Below the pieces are notes generated by a model. It was not told the DNA's origin and made no database searches. It saw only the letters and a list, made by a program, of their open reading frames with translations. A program made the translations under genes and the position numbers. A stretch of DNA of 64,000 nt from Candidatus Omnitrophota bacterium (GTDB taxonomy: Bacteria > Hinthialibacterota > Hinthialibacteria > Hinthialibacterales > JAKPRU01), in NCBI GenBank assembly GCA_029570205.1, contig JAKQSI010000008.1, forward strand, positions 1-64,000, written 5' to 3'. Each line of letters opens with the position of its first letter. The stretch's first letter is position 1. Positions 32,821 to 41,041 of this stretch are shown one piece after another.

Positions 32821-33918
32821 ATGACCAAGCATCTGGAAGAGTTCCGCCGTCTCTGTGCCCACGATCCCTCGGCGCGGCCGCCACGCTGGGAGAGTTTGGG
32901 ATTCTGGGAACAAACGGTGGAGCGGTGGCACAACGAGGGGTTGCCCGAACACCAGTCCCCGGAAGAATACTTCGAGATGCACCCCCGTGCTTACCTCCCC
33001 GGCAGCAGCGGGTTCACAGGGCTTCCGCTGTACCCCGAATTCGACAAGGAGATTCTTGAGGAGGATATCAACACGGTCACCTATCGCGGCGGAAACGGCA
33101 TTGTGTTGAGGGAACTCAAAGTCCACAGCGAGCTCTCCATGCCGCAGTGGCTGGAGTTCCCGGTGAAGAATCGGGCCGACTGGGACCTGTTCAAGGAGCG
33201 TCTCGATATCCGGACACGACCGTTGCCGACAAAAGAAGAAATCGAACGGGAGGTTGATTTTCGCTACCCTGTGGCCTTTACATTTTGCGGATTCTATGGA
33301 GCGCCGCGTAATCTGTTCGGGGAGGAGAATCTTTCCTACGCCTATTACGATCAGCCGGACCTGATCCATGATATTCAGCGGTACTGGTTGGAGTACTGCA
33401 AAGAAAATATCCGGCGGATTGCCGGATCGGTCCGAATTGACTACGTATTGTTTTGGGAGGACATGTCGTATAAGACGGCTCCGCTGATTTCTCCGGCGAC
33501 ATTTCGTGAGTTCATGAGTCCGTACTACCGGGAATTAGTCGATTATGTACGCCGCCTGGGTATTGAACAGATCATGGTGGATTCGGACGGGAACAACGAT
33601 CTACTAATGGAATTATTCCTGGACACAGGTGTCAATATGATGATGCCGTTTGAAATCGCCGCCGACCAGTGTCCTTTACGGATGCGGGAGCTGTATGGAG
33701 ATCGGCTGGTGATCGTCGGGGGAATCGACAAACGCGCGGTGGCGCAAGGGCGGGAGGCGATTCGTGCCGAGGTACTGGGCACAGTCCCGGAGCTGTTGCG
33801 ACGCGGCGGCTATATTCCCTGTATTGACCACTCCTGTCCCCCTGATGTTTCCTTTGATAATTGGCGCTATTTTGTGGATCGGGTCCGTGACTGCGTGGAG
33901 CGCCAAGTGGGGGGATGA
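32821..33918 (+). CDS. Uroporphyrinogen decarboxylase (URO-D) superfamily protein
   Basis: The 365-residue protein has the URO-D/MtaA barrel pattern: the FCGFYGAPRNLFG segment, DYVLFWEDMSYKTAPLISP, then a VDSDGNN loop, VIVGGIDKRAVAQG and the C-terminal PCIDHSCPPDVSFDNW. These resemble the methylcobamide:CoM methyltransferase-like and distant URO-D members common in uncultured bacteria, rather than the HemE used in heme synthesis. The residues typical of HemE at the N-terminus (RAxGR) are absent. The reaction is unknown; methyl transfer is one possibility. GGAG lies about 5 bases upstream of the ATG. Confidence 0.8.
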   Translation: MTKHLEEFRRLCAHDPSARPPRWESLGFWEQTVERWHNEGLPEHQSPEEYFEMHPRAYLPGSSGFTGLPLYPEFDKEILEEDINTVTYRGGNGIVLRELKVHSELSMPQWLEFPVKNRADWDLFKERLDIRTRPLPTKEEIEREVDFRYPVAFTFCGFYGAPRNLFGEENLSYAYYDQPDLIHDIQRYWLEYCKENIRRIAGSVRIDYVLFWEDMSYKTAPLISPATFREFMSPYYRELVDYVRRLGIEQIMVDSDGNNDLLMELFLDTGVNMMMPFEIAADQCPLRMRELYGDRLVIVGGIDKRAVAQGREAIRAEVLGTVPELLRRGGYIPCIDHSCPPDVSFDNWRYFVDRVRDCVERQVGG

Positions 33919-33938
33919 GCGGTTGGGGTGCAAGCAGA

Positions 33939-35264
33939 CTACCCTTCCCTCTCTACCCACCTTGATACCCAGTATACCGGAAGCCCGCTCAGAACAATCA
34001 GGAAACCGAGTAATGCTCCGATCCCCGCGTAGGTCACGCTGCTGTACAACATGTAAAGGCAACACAGCAGGAAAAGAATCGGAACAAACGGGTACAGGGG
34101 AACACGATAGATACGAGGGGTATCGGGATCCCGCCATCGTAAAATGAGCAGGGACAGGGGAACGAGCGCGAAAAAGATCCACGCGGCCGCCGCCGTGTAT
34201 GTAACTAACGCCTCGAATGTTCCGGTCCACACCAGGATCACAGACAGAAACCCCTGAACGAGAAACGCCCAAATCGGCCCGCCGAACCGGGAACTCCACT
34301 GTCCCAATAGTCGGAAAAGCGAACGCTCAGCGCCCATGGCGTAAGAGATTCGCGCACCCGTGAGAATCAATCCGTTTACCGCACCCAATGCGGAGAGGAG
34401 AACGAGGGCGCTGATGATTTGCCGTCCGGGTTCTCCCAACGCCGTCGCGAGACAGTCTGCCGCCACTGCTTTCGATTCGGCCACGCCGGCTACTCCCAAT
34501 GTCCGCAGGAAGACGGCGTTGATTGCTGTGTAGAGAATAATGACAAAGACTGTTCCGTAAAAAATGGAGCGGGGTAAACTCTTTTCGGGATGGTGAACCT
34601 CAGCGGCTACATAAGCGGTTTCATTCCACCCGCCGTATGTCCACAAAATGAGAATCATTGCTACCATGAAGTTGGGCAGAGTGGTCGATGGATTGGGGAT
34701 TTCCGCAATGATCGGAGAGGAAGAAGATACCAGGGCGACAAGAAGCACTCCGAGAATGCCGCAGACTTTGGCTACGGTGAGAATGTTCTGACCGAGACTG
34801 CCGACGCGGATACCGAGGATATTCAATCCGGTCAACACAAGAATCGCAAGGCCGGCGTAAAGAGGAATTGAACGGGATCCCAGGTAAAGAATCTGCTCCG
34901 CGTATGTTCCGAAGGCATACGCCATCGCGCCGATGGAGCCGGTGCGAATCACGAGCATCTTGCTCCAGGAGAAAAGGAATCCGGCCCACGGTCCGAATGC
35001 CCGGCAGAAATAGACATATTCCCCTCCCGCCGCGGGATATGTGGCAGCTAATTCCGCATAGCATACCCCCCCTGCCACGCACAGCGCGCCTCCAAGTACC
35101 CATGCAAACAAAATCAGCCCCGCCGACGGAATCATGGCGGCAACGGCCATCGGGGTCATGAAGATCCCCGTTCCCACAATGATGCCGACAATAATACAGA
35201 TCGAATCGAACAGACCGAGTACTCGGACCGGAGCGCCGAGGGATGGGTTTTCAGGTGTAGCCAT
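33939..35264 (-). CDS. APC-family amino acid permease
   Basis: A 441-residue, 12-helix transporter. The TM1 motif IIVGIIVGTGIFMTP (about 20-35) with its GxG(I/V)F unwound substrate site is diagnostic, as are AAGGEYVYFCRAFGPWAGFLFSW and the TM6 region LWTYGGWNETAYVAAEVHHPEKSLPRS. This is closest to the LAT/cationic amino acid branch of the APC superfamily. The ATG at 35264 is at the domain start; the longer frame to 35429 has no family likeness. It is downstream of a GNAT gene on the same strand (about 22 bases), probably one transcript. Confidence 0.9.
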   Translation of the reverse strand: MATPENPSLGAPVRVLGLFDSICIIVGIIVGTGIFMTPMAVAAMIPSAGLILFAWVLGGALCVAGGVCYAELAATYPAAGGEYVYFCRAFGPWAGFLFSWSKMLVIRTGSIGAMAYAFGTYAEQILYLGSRSIPLYAGLAILVLTGLNILGIRVGSLGQNILTVAKVCGILGVLLVALVSSSSPIIAEIPNPSTTLPNFMVAMILILWTYGGWNETAYVAAEVHHPEKSLPRSIFYGTVFVIILYTAINAVFLRTLGVAGVAESKAVAADCLATALGEPGRQIISALVLLSALGAVNGLILTGARISYAMGAERSLFRLLGQWSSRFGGPIWAFLVQGFLSVILVWTGTFEALVTYTAAAAWIFFALVPLSLLILRWRDPDTPRIYRVPLYPFVPILFLLCCLYMLYSSVTYAGIGALLGFLIVLSGLPVYWVSRWVEREG

Positions 35265-35286
35265 TGTTTCGCTTTTTTGTATATTT

Positions 35287-36405
35287 TCAGATGTAAGCGA
35301 TGCCATACCAGACAAGCGGAATCGGGAACATCTGCCGGAGAGCCTCGGCGAGCGCCGAACCGGGCCTTGTCTTCTCCGAGGCCACATTTCGACCCGGAAC
35401 CCCGAAAAACAGTTCGGCAATTTCACCACCGTTATTGAGTCGAAGGCTATCGCCCTTCATAAGAAACCGAAGGGCGGTCTCGCCGGCTTCGATTTTCATG
35501 GATGAGAACAGATCCGACCGTTCGGTAAGCATCGGGCGTGCGCGTTCCAGAAAACGCCGCGCATGAAGAACCAGCGCGGTTCCGCTGAAGGTGATTCTCT
35601 TCTCAATGTGGCTGCGCCATGAGGCAGGAAGGTTCATGGGGCTTGTGACGACAACATCAATCCGGTTTGTTCGGTGCGTGCGGCTCCAGGTGATCCAGGC
35701 GCTGCGCAGCGCCTCCGCGTCGCCTTTCCATTCGATGAGCTGCAGGCGAGTTTCCCCGTCGCCGGTCTCTTTGCTGATGACCCCAAATGCGCATGGGATC
35801 CCGTCTTTCGAGAACAGCCACCATTCCACCGGTCGGCACATTGCATAGCCTCCCCTGAATAGAATGCGAAGTTCTTCCAGGGAGAGAAGATACCGGGTGG
35901 ACTCGCATTGCCGGACGGCGGCGACCTGCGGAAGATCCTCCTCTTTGACCCGCCGTGCATCGAGGAACGCCGACTCAACCTCTTGTTCCGTGAGCGCAAG
36001 GAAAGGAAACAGCCCGCATTCCACGGCATTCATGCGACGGTACAATCCCCTCTTGCCGGAGATCAGCATAATGTCCGCCCCACGGCTTCTGGCGTGCTGG
36101 ACCGCATCCTCCATTAACTGTGTTGCATAGCCCTTTCCGCGCGAATCGGGATGCGTGGACACGGCGCCAATGTTGCAGATTCTTGTCGGAATACCCCCCA
36201 GAATGGCGTCCTGGAGAGTCATCCCGACATGGGCCACAATTGTGCCGTCTTCTACAATTACCCGAAGTTGCTCCAGGTTTTCTTCACGGAGCAGGGACGG
36301 AAACTCCCGGCCCATGTTTCCGCCCTGGGGTCGAAAAACCAGGTTGAGGAGATCGATCAGTTGAGGGATTTCATCCGGTGTGGGAATACGCATTTCGCAA
36401 GACAC
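35287..36405 (-). CDS. GNAT acetyltransferase with C-terminal SCP-like domain
   Basis: The 372-residue protein starts with a GNAT fold: motif A VSTHPDSRGKGYATQLMEDAVQHA (residues about 82-105, with the RGKGYA acetyl-CoA loop) followed by a second region. The C-terminus (from about 290) has an SCP2-like beta-sheet (LRLNNGGEIAELFFG). This two-part layout is that of Eis-like enzymes that acetylate amines or proteins. The likely start is GTG at 36405 with GGAG about 10 bases upstream; ATG at 36393 is possible. Confidence 0.85.
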   Translation of the reverse strand: MSCEMRIPTPDEIPQLIDLLNLVFRPQGGNMGREFPSLLREENLEQLRVIVEDGTIVAHVGMTLQDAILGGIPTRICNIGAVSTHPDSRGKGYATQLMEDAVQHARSRGADIMLISGKRGLYRRMNAVECGLFPFLALTEQEVESAFLDARRVKEEDLPQVAAVRQCESTRYLLSLEELRILFRGGYAMCRPVEWWLFSKDGIPCAFGVISKETGDGETRLQLIEWKGDAEALRSAWITWSRTHRTNRIDVVVTSPMNLPASWRSHIEKRITFSGTALVLHARRFLERARPMLTERSDLFSSMKIEAGETALRFLMKGDSLRLNNGGEIAELFFGVPGRNVASEKTRPGSALAEALRQMFPIPLVWYGIAYI

Positions 36406-36563
36406 GGTTTTTTTTCTCCATGTTCCCGGTGAGATGTGGAAAGGTTACCACCGGGTCGGTCGGATTGAACAGGCGGGACGTGTGCGGACCACTATGCCTG
36501 GTCCTTCCTGAAGGGATACACTGGTAATGGCGATTGGACGCGTGATCCAGGCGGATTGGTTCA

Positions 36564-37577
36564 ATGGACGAATTTACTTTCCAGAAACCGTTTTCGGAGC
36601 GAGGTTCCGGGCTGTCGAGCGGGAACTGCGCAGACCCGCGTGTCCTGGCCACAGCGGATATTTTCGGGGAGGCATTTGCCGAGCAGGGGTCTCGGATGGC
36701 CGACCTTCGGGTGTTCGGCATGGGGGAGGGGATTCATCCGGTGGTGGATCGGTTCGCCAAGAGATGCCCGGATCAGTACTTTTGCCTGGATCTCCAATCC
36801 GACACGGCAAAACGACGGGTGGTCGAAATGGCCGGGGCGGGGAGTATCGTATTTCTTGTCGCGGGAAATTCGGGGACTGTGGCAAAAATATGGCCGTTTC
36901 TGCGGGATGAGGTGTGCAGGAAACGTCTTAATATCAAGCTGGTTGCGGCCTGTTCCGGCATTTCCGCGCCGGAGGATTGTGTATCGCCGGAAGTTGTCGA
37001 AGACATGGCATTGATGCGGGTTTTGCCGCGCATGAAAGTGATTGTGCCTGCCGATGCCACCGAGACCAGGCGTGTTCTGAATTGGGCCTTGGAGACGCAC
37101 GCTCATGCGTATATCCGGCTCTCTACTCTGCCGGTCCGGGGGGTGACCCGGGCAATAGATCATTTCGAGCCGGGAAGAGCCATCGTGCTGAATCCGGGTT
37201 GGGATATTGCCCTGATGGCATGTGGCCCGCTGGTCTCCCTTGCACTGGACACGGCGGAAGAGCTGGAATTGGATCGAATCTCAGCACGGGTTCTCAACTT
37301 CTCTACGATCAAACCAATTGACCGTGCCGCCGTTGTGGAAACATCAATCGACACGCGCCGCATAATTACGTTGGAAGAGCATCAGATTACCGGCGGCTTG
37401 GGCAGCGCTGTGGCGGAAATCATCGCGCGGGAAGGATGCGGCGGGCGGATTTGTATGATGGGATTATATGACGAGTGTCTTGCTCACCTGCCGACAAAGG
37501 ATATTCAGCGACATTACGGATTGACCGTGGGGCGGTTGGTCGAAATTGCCAAGGAACTCATTGCTGCCGTTCCATGA
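36564..37577 (+). CDS. Transketolase-like Pyr + C-terminal protein, catalytic Glu absent
   Basis: The 337-residue protein aligns with the second half of transketolases or the split-transketolase small subunit: the Pyr-domain core LVAACSGISAPEDCVSPEVVEDMALMRVLPRMKVIVPADA, then the transketolase C-domain. Family members normally have a GIAEQ motif whose Glu activates thiamine diphosphate; at the aligned place this protein reads CLDLQSD, so the Glu is lost. No N-terminal PP-domain subunit is encoded next to it in the window. It is probably a non-enzymatic or altered partner subunit. Residues 1-30 show no family match. The ATG at 36564 has only a weak GGCGGA upstream. Confidence 0.8.
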   Translation: MDEFTFQKPFSERGSGLSSGNCADPRVLATADIFGEAFAEQGSRMADLRVFGMGEGIHPVVDRFAKRCPDQYFCLDLQSDTAKRRVVEMAGAGSIVFLVAGNSGTVAKIWPFLRDEVCRKRLNIKLVAACSGISAPEDCVSPEVVEDMALMRVLPRMKVIVPADATETRRVLNWALETHAHAYIRLSTLPVRGVTRAIDHFEPGRAIVLNPGWDIALMACGPLVSLALDTAEELELDRISARVLNFSTIKPIDRAAVVETSIDTRRIITLEEHQITGGLGSAVAEIIAREGCGGRICMMGLYDECLAHLPTKDIQRHYGLTVGRLVEIAKELIAAVP

Positions 37578-37604
37578 CGATCTCCACAATGATTTTCGGA
37601 CCGG

Positions 37605-37624
37605 ATTCCGGCGTTCGCCGGAAT
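37605..37624. repeat. REP-like palindrome (ATTCCGGCG core)
   Basis: ATTCCGGCG (37605-37613) and CGCCGGAAT (37616-37624) with a 2-base loop; continues GGAATGAC as in the copy at 1954-1999. Confidence 0.7.
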
Positions 37625-37662
37625 GACGGATACTTTCCCTCTGCGAACAATGTTGAGGCTGC

Positions 37663-37701
37663 AAAACCGCAGGGGCGGGTCTGAGACCCGCCCCTGCGGT
37701 T
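37663..37701. terminator. 18-bp perfect inverted repeat, possible bidirectional terminator
   Basis: AAACCGCAGGGGCGGGTC (37663-37680) and its complement (37684-37701) with a 3-base loop, between two converging genes. The A-run and T-run at the ends suit transcription termination from either side. It belongs to the same family as 15396-15428. Confidence 0.55.
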
Positions 37702-37724
37702 TGATGACATTGCCTGACGCATGT

Positions 37725-38087
37725 TCAATTCAACTCTTCTCCCTCGTTCTTCAATACCTCATGCAAATCATGGGTAAGCGATAAGAGCTCCCCGCGAAGT
37801 TCATTTGCGAAATGCACAAGCATGTCGAGATCCGCGCGGTCATGACGTTTCAGAATGACATCGATCGCATTTTCGACGGTTTCCAGATCCTGTTTTTTTG
37901 CACGGAACTCCGCAAGGCGCTCCGATGCCATGGAATGGACACTCTGCTGACTTCGCAGCTCGCTTTCAACCCGGCCCAATCGAGTCAGCAAGGATTCGAG
38001 CCAAGTCGAGATTTCTTCCGCGACTCCATCACGGATTATCCGACTCCGTTCCAGCCGGTTCATGTCCATGCCACTGTTACACTCCAT
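37725..38087 (-). CDS. Small coiled-coil protein
   Basis: A 120-residue, highly charged, almost wholly helical protein with heptad-like leucines (about residues 25-115) and no signal peptide. No family recognised. It lies about 50 bases downstream of the Met/Gly-rich LamG gene on the same strand and is probably cotranscribed. Alternative starts are M7 and M9. It may be an accessory or a structural helix-forming protein; function unknown. Confidence 0.6.
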   Translation of the reverse strand: MECNSGMDMNRLERSRIIRDGVAEEISTWLESLLTRLGRVESELRSQQSVHSMASERLAEFRAKKQDLETVENAIDVILKRHDRADLDMLVHFANELRGELLSLTHDLHEVLKNEGEELN

Positions 38088-38136
38088 TGGAACCGAGGTT
38101 TGAAACCAGTCAAAGATCGGCGCAGACTTGCGAATG

Positions 38137-40680
38137 TTATTTCACTCCGAGAGAAACCTGCTCGGGCGCTTTGGGTTCTTCGGGCGCCTGGGGAGCCTTT
38201 TCGGATTTCTCTGCTTCTTCGCCTTCTCGGATCTTGCTGATATAATGCGCTTCAATTTCAGCTGTGACTTTGACTCGCTCATCCGGGAGGCTTTCGATCT
38301 CGAGTTCATTGATGGTACCGATTCGGTTTCCGTATTCCAGTTGGTTCAGGAATCGCGCGTAGGATTTTACATCCGATTCGAATTCCAAACCTGCTGCTCT
38401 TTTGATGTAATAATCCTCCCCATTACTTCGTGCCGTCTCGTTCTGAGTCTCAATGATCTCCGCAGGAATTTCGCCGTCGGCTTTCGCCTTTTGCCACGCC
38501 AGGATTTTGTCGATTTCCTTTTCTTTCTGAGTGAGTACCTCTTTCAGGCGTGTACCCATCAGACGATCCCCGGTGGTTGGGTCATACAACCAGGCGGGTG
38601 GCACAGGCAGTCCCATGATGCCCATACCCATGCCCATCATGCCCATACCGCCCATTCCTCCGCGCATTCCGCCGCCCATCCCCATCCGTCCCATTGCTCC
38701 AAAGGTTTGTTGGAATCCACCGGAGGCAATTTGGCGCTTGAGCTGGATCAGTGTTCGCTTGACCAGCATGTCTTGCATGGCTGCTCCCATTCCTCCCATC
38801 CCCATCATGCCCATGCCCATCATGCCCATGCCCATGCCCATGCCGCCCTCGACTCCATCGGGAAGAACAGTGTTGATCAACTCCTCTATTTGGCGATAGA
38901 AATAGTTGCGAACTTCGTCATCGGTCACCGTGTAGCTTTCGCCCCGGTTGCTCAGGCGGGTCACAGCAGCAACCTTCTCATCAATGGCCTGTTGGCAGAG
39001 AGACTGGGCCAACTCCACAAATCTCAGGGTCATATAGACTTGGCGCGTGTTTTCCTCCGGCACCTCAAACATGCCTGTAAGGGTTTGATAGTTCAGGTTT
39101 GGCCGTGCCAGACTCTTTTCAAAATAATCCATTGAGTGGATTTTTTTGACGGTTCGATAGGTTGGGTCTTTTCCAGCAAGGAATTCTGCATCCAGGCCCA
39201 TAGCTTTTCGGACGTAATTGTATTCACGTTCTTGAGAGATGCGGATAATTGCATCATTCCGAGGATCGTTCTTGGTTCGTTGCCGGGTGATCAGTTGGGA
39301 GTGAAAAACCGGCAATTGGGTTGGTTCGGGATATTCGTGATCGCAATGATCGACAATGGTGCTGTTGGCGTCTTCTTTTGTCGGCGCATTGGCTGCGCCT
39401 GAAGAGGGGTATCGAACGGTTTTGGAGATTCGAATTTCATCGATCATCGACTCTGCGCTGAACTCGTTTTTCTCCGTAGCTCCAAAAAAGATTCCTTTGA
39501 TTTCGCCGGGTTTGGCGATGCCAATACCCTCTCGAAGAGTTTTTCCAACGACGGAAGCCATGCCCATGGGCTGGCCGGGTGTGTACTCACCCCTCATGCC
39601 CATACCACCCATGCCATAGCCCCCCATGCCCATCATGCCTCCCATGCCAAGGCCCCCCATACCCATCATGCCCCCCATGCCCATCATGCCTCCCATACCG
39701 AAGCCCCCCATCCCCCCCATCCCATAGCCGCCGCCATAACCCACACCAAAATCCACGTCCACAGCGCTTCGGATGGACACCAGCGGCTGACCGGGAATTC
39801 CCTTATTCGCCCCATTGATATAAAAAGCCTGCTGATTGTCCGCCCATACAGCGCAAATGTAGTACCACTGATCCTGCTTCCAATCGGCGATCGGCGTGTA
39901 CAAGTGGCTCAGTTGTCCTTCGCAGTTACGCAGTTCATAACAGATTGTCGGACCTTCCCCTTTATATATGGCAATGTAGCTTTCCAGCTCATAAGGAGGC
40001 TGTCCGGTGAATGTTGCGAATGGATTGATCTCCCGCGCATCTTCCATGCTTTTGAACAGGCGTTGTCCGAGAGCCAGAAAGAAACACTTTGTTTTGACCT
40101 TCTCGTCCATCGGGTCCCAACCGATTTTCAGCAGAAACTCGACTGTTCCCTCTTTTTCATCCAGAGGACGCACTCCGGACCCGGTGAAATTGGTGTACGT
40201 TCGGGTATGGCCATCATAGGCCCGGAGAGCGGAGCCGAATTTCCCCTCTCCCAATGAGGGATTCACTCCCCATTCGTGTGAGACTTGCAGTTTGGTGACG
40301 TTAGAGGTTTCCTCTAATTGCGATACTTCATTGATTCGCTGAAGGAGCGTGCCCCGGTAATCCGCTTCGGGCTGAAAGTCATCCAGGAGGTTGTATTTTT
40401 CGGCGAGAGTCTGGTAGTTCTGTTTGTCCTTGCTTACCATTTCCTGAAGCCTCTTCAGCTCCTCGGCAAGGCCGGACTCCAGGTCTTTCAGGAGGCCATC
40501 TTGAGCGCCGCCACCGCCGGCGAGTCCGAGAACAGTTTTATAGGTCCGGGTGCCGTTCTGGATTTCCGTCTTGACCTGATCCCATTCCGATTTCATAGGA
40601 GCAAATACGAACAGATGAAGAACGGCCAGGATTCCCACAAATACCGCGATAAAAACGATCAGTTTAAGATTTTTCTTCAT
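38137..40680 (-). CDS. Membrane-anchored LamG-like protein with Met/Gly-rich inserts
   Basis: This protein of about 847 residues has an N-terminal membrane helix (about 5-25), then helices, then a LamG/jelly-roll domain (from about 145) with the strands GTVEFLLKIGWD, YIAIYKGEG and QWYYICAVWADNQQAFYINGANKG. A stretch composed nearly only of Gly, Met, Phe and Tyr (about 313-361, repeats of GMGGMMGMGG type) interrupts the LamG domain before its final strands (MIDEIRISKTVRY). Two more Met/Gly-rich stretches lie near 608-637 and 658-692. The start at M6 (40680) has GAGGAG 8 bases upstream. It overlaps speD by 17 bases. Function is unknown; such Met-rich tracts may bind metal or adopt flexible surfaces. 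Confidence 0.8.
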   Translation of the reverse strand: MKKNLKLIVFIAVFVGILAVLHLFVFAPMKSEWDQVKTEIQNGTRTYKTVLGLAGGGGAQDGLLKDLESGLAEELKRLQEMVSKDKQNYQTLAEKYNLLDDFQPEADYRGTLLQRINEVSQLEETSNVTKLQVSHEWGVNPSLGEGKFGSALRAYDGHTRTYTNFTGSGVRPLDEKEGTVEFLLKIGWDPMDEKVKTKCFFLALGQRLFKSMEDAREINPFATFTGQPPYELESYIAIYKGEGPTICYELRNCEGQLSHLYTPIADWKQDQWYYICAVWADNQQAFYINGANKGIPGQPLVSIRSAVDVDFGVGYGGGYGMGGMGGFGMGGMMGMGGMMGMGGLGMGGMMGMGGYGMGGMGMRGEYTPGQPMGMASVVGKTLREGIGIAKPGEIKGIFFGATEKNEFSAESMIDEIRISKTVRYPSSGAANAPTKEDANSTIVDHCDHEYPEPTQLPVFHSQLITRQRTKNDPRNDAIIRISQEREYNYVRKAMGLDAEFLAGKDPTYRTVKKIHSMDYFEKSLARPNLNYQTLTGMFEVPEENTRQVYMTLRFVELAQSLCQQAIDEKVAAVTRLSNRGESYTVTDDEVRNYFYRQIEELINTVLPDGVEGGMGMGMGMMGMGMMGMGGMGAAMQDMLVKRTLIQLKRQIASGGFQQTFGAMGRMGMGGGMRGGMGGMGMMGMGMGIMGLPVPPAWLYDPTTGDRLMGTRLKEVLTQKEKEIDKILAWQKAKADGEIPAEIIETQNETARSNGEDYYIKRAAGLEFESDVKSYARFLNQLEYGNRIGTINELEIESLPDERVKVTAEIEAHYISKIREGEEAEKSEKAPQAPEEPKAPEQVSLGVK

Positions 40681-41029
40681 GATCAGGCTCCTCACCGCGC
40701 CGAATTTCCGTGACCCGGCGACGTCGAAGTTCTAGATCTTCGCAGAGACGCTCTGCGATGGCGCGGCTCTGCTCCGAGTGACAGGCGAACACATCCACCG
40801 TCAACAGGCCCTCATCCACCCAACTGTGTATTGCAATATGTGACTGGGACAAGAGAACATAACCTGTGTATCCGGAGGGTGAAAAACGATGGAAATGCTC
40901 ATCGACAATTTCCGCGCCGGCCTCATAAGCGGCCCGCAACAGGATGCTGCGCGCCCGGTCAGGTCCTTCCAGAAGACTGATATCTCTCGTCCATCCGTCA
41001 ATCAGTATATGCGATCGGTGTTCGTCCAC
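40664..41029 (-). CDS. speD: S-adenosylmethionine decarboxylase proenzyme
   Basis: SpeD makes decarboxylated AdoMet, the aminopropyl donor for polyamines. The 121-residue protein is the short prokaryotic (SpeH-like) type that self-cleaves to make a pyruvoyl cofactor at a Ser. The site reads LLSQSHIAIHSWVDEGLLTVDVFACH; most homologs have Glu before the Ser (ESH) and HTWPE after. So the nucleophilic Ser, the active-site His and the Cys are kept, but the flanking residues differ. It lies 12 bases after bpsA on the same strand. The extended C-terminus is charged. Confidence 0.9.
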   Translation of the reverse strand: MDEHRSHILIDGWTRDISLLEGPDRARSILLRAAYEAGAEIVDEHFHRFSPSGYTGYVLLSQSHIAIHSWVDEGLLTVDVFACHSEQSRAIAERLCEDLELRRRRVTEIRRGEEPDHEEKS

Positions 41030-41041
41030 CGAAATCTCGAT

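Noticed and set aside
38600-39740. Met/Gly tracts as an assembly or repeat artefact
   Set aside because: The reading frame stays open through all three tracts and codons vary, which speaks for a real protein, though length differences between strains are possible.
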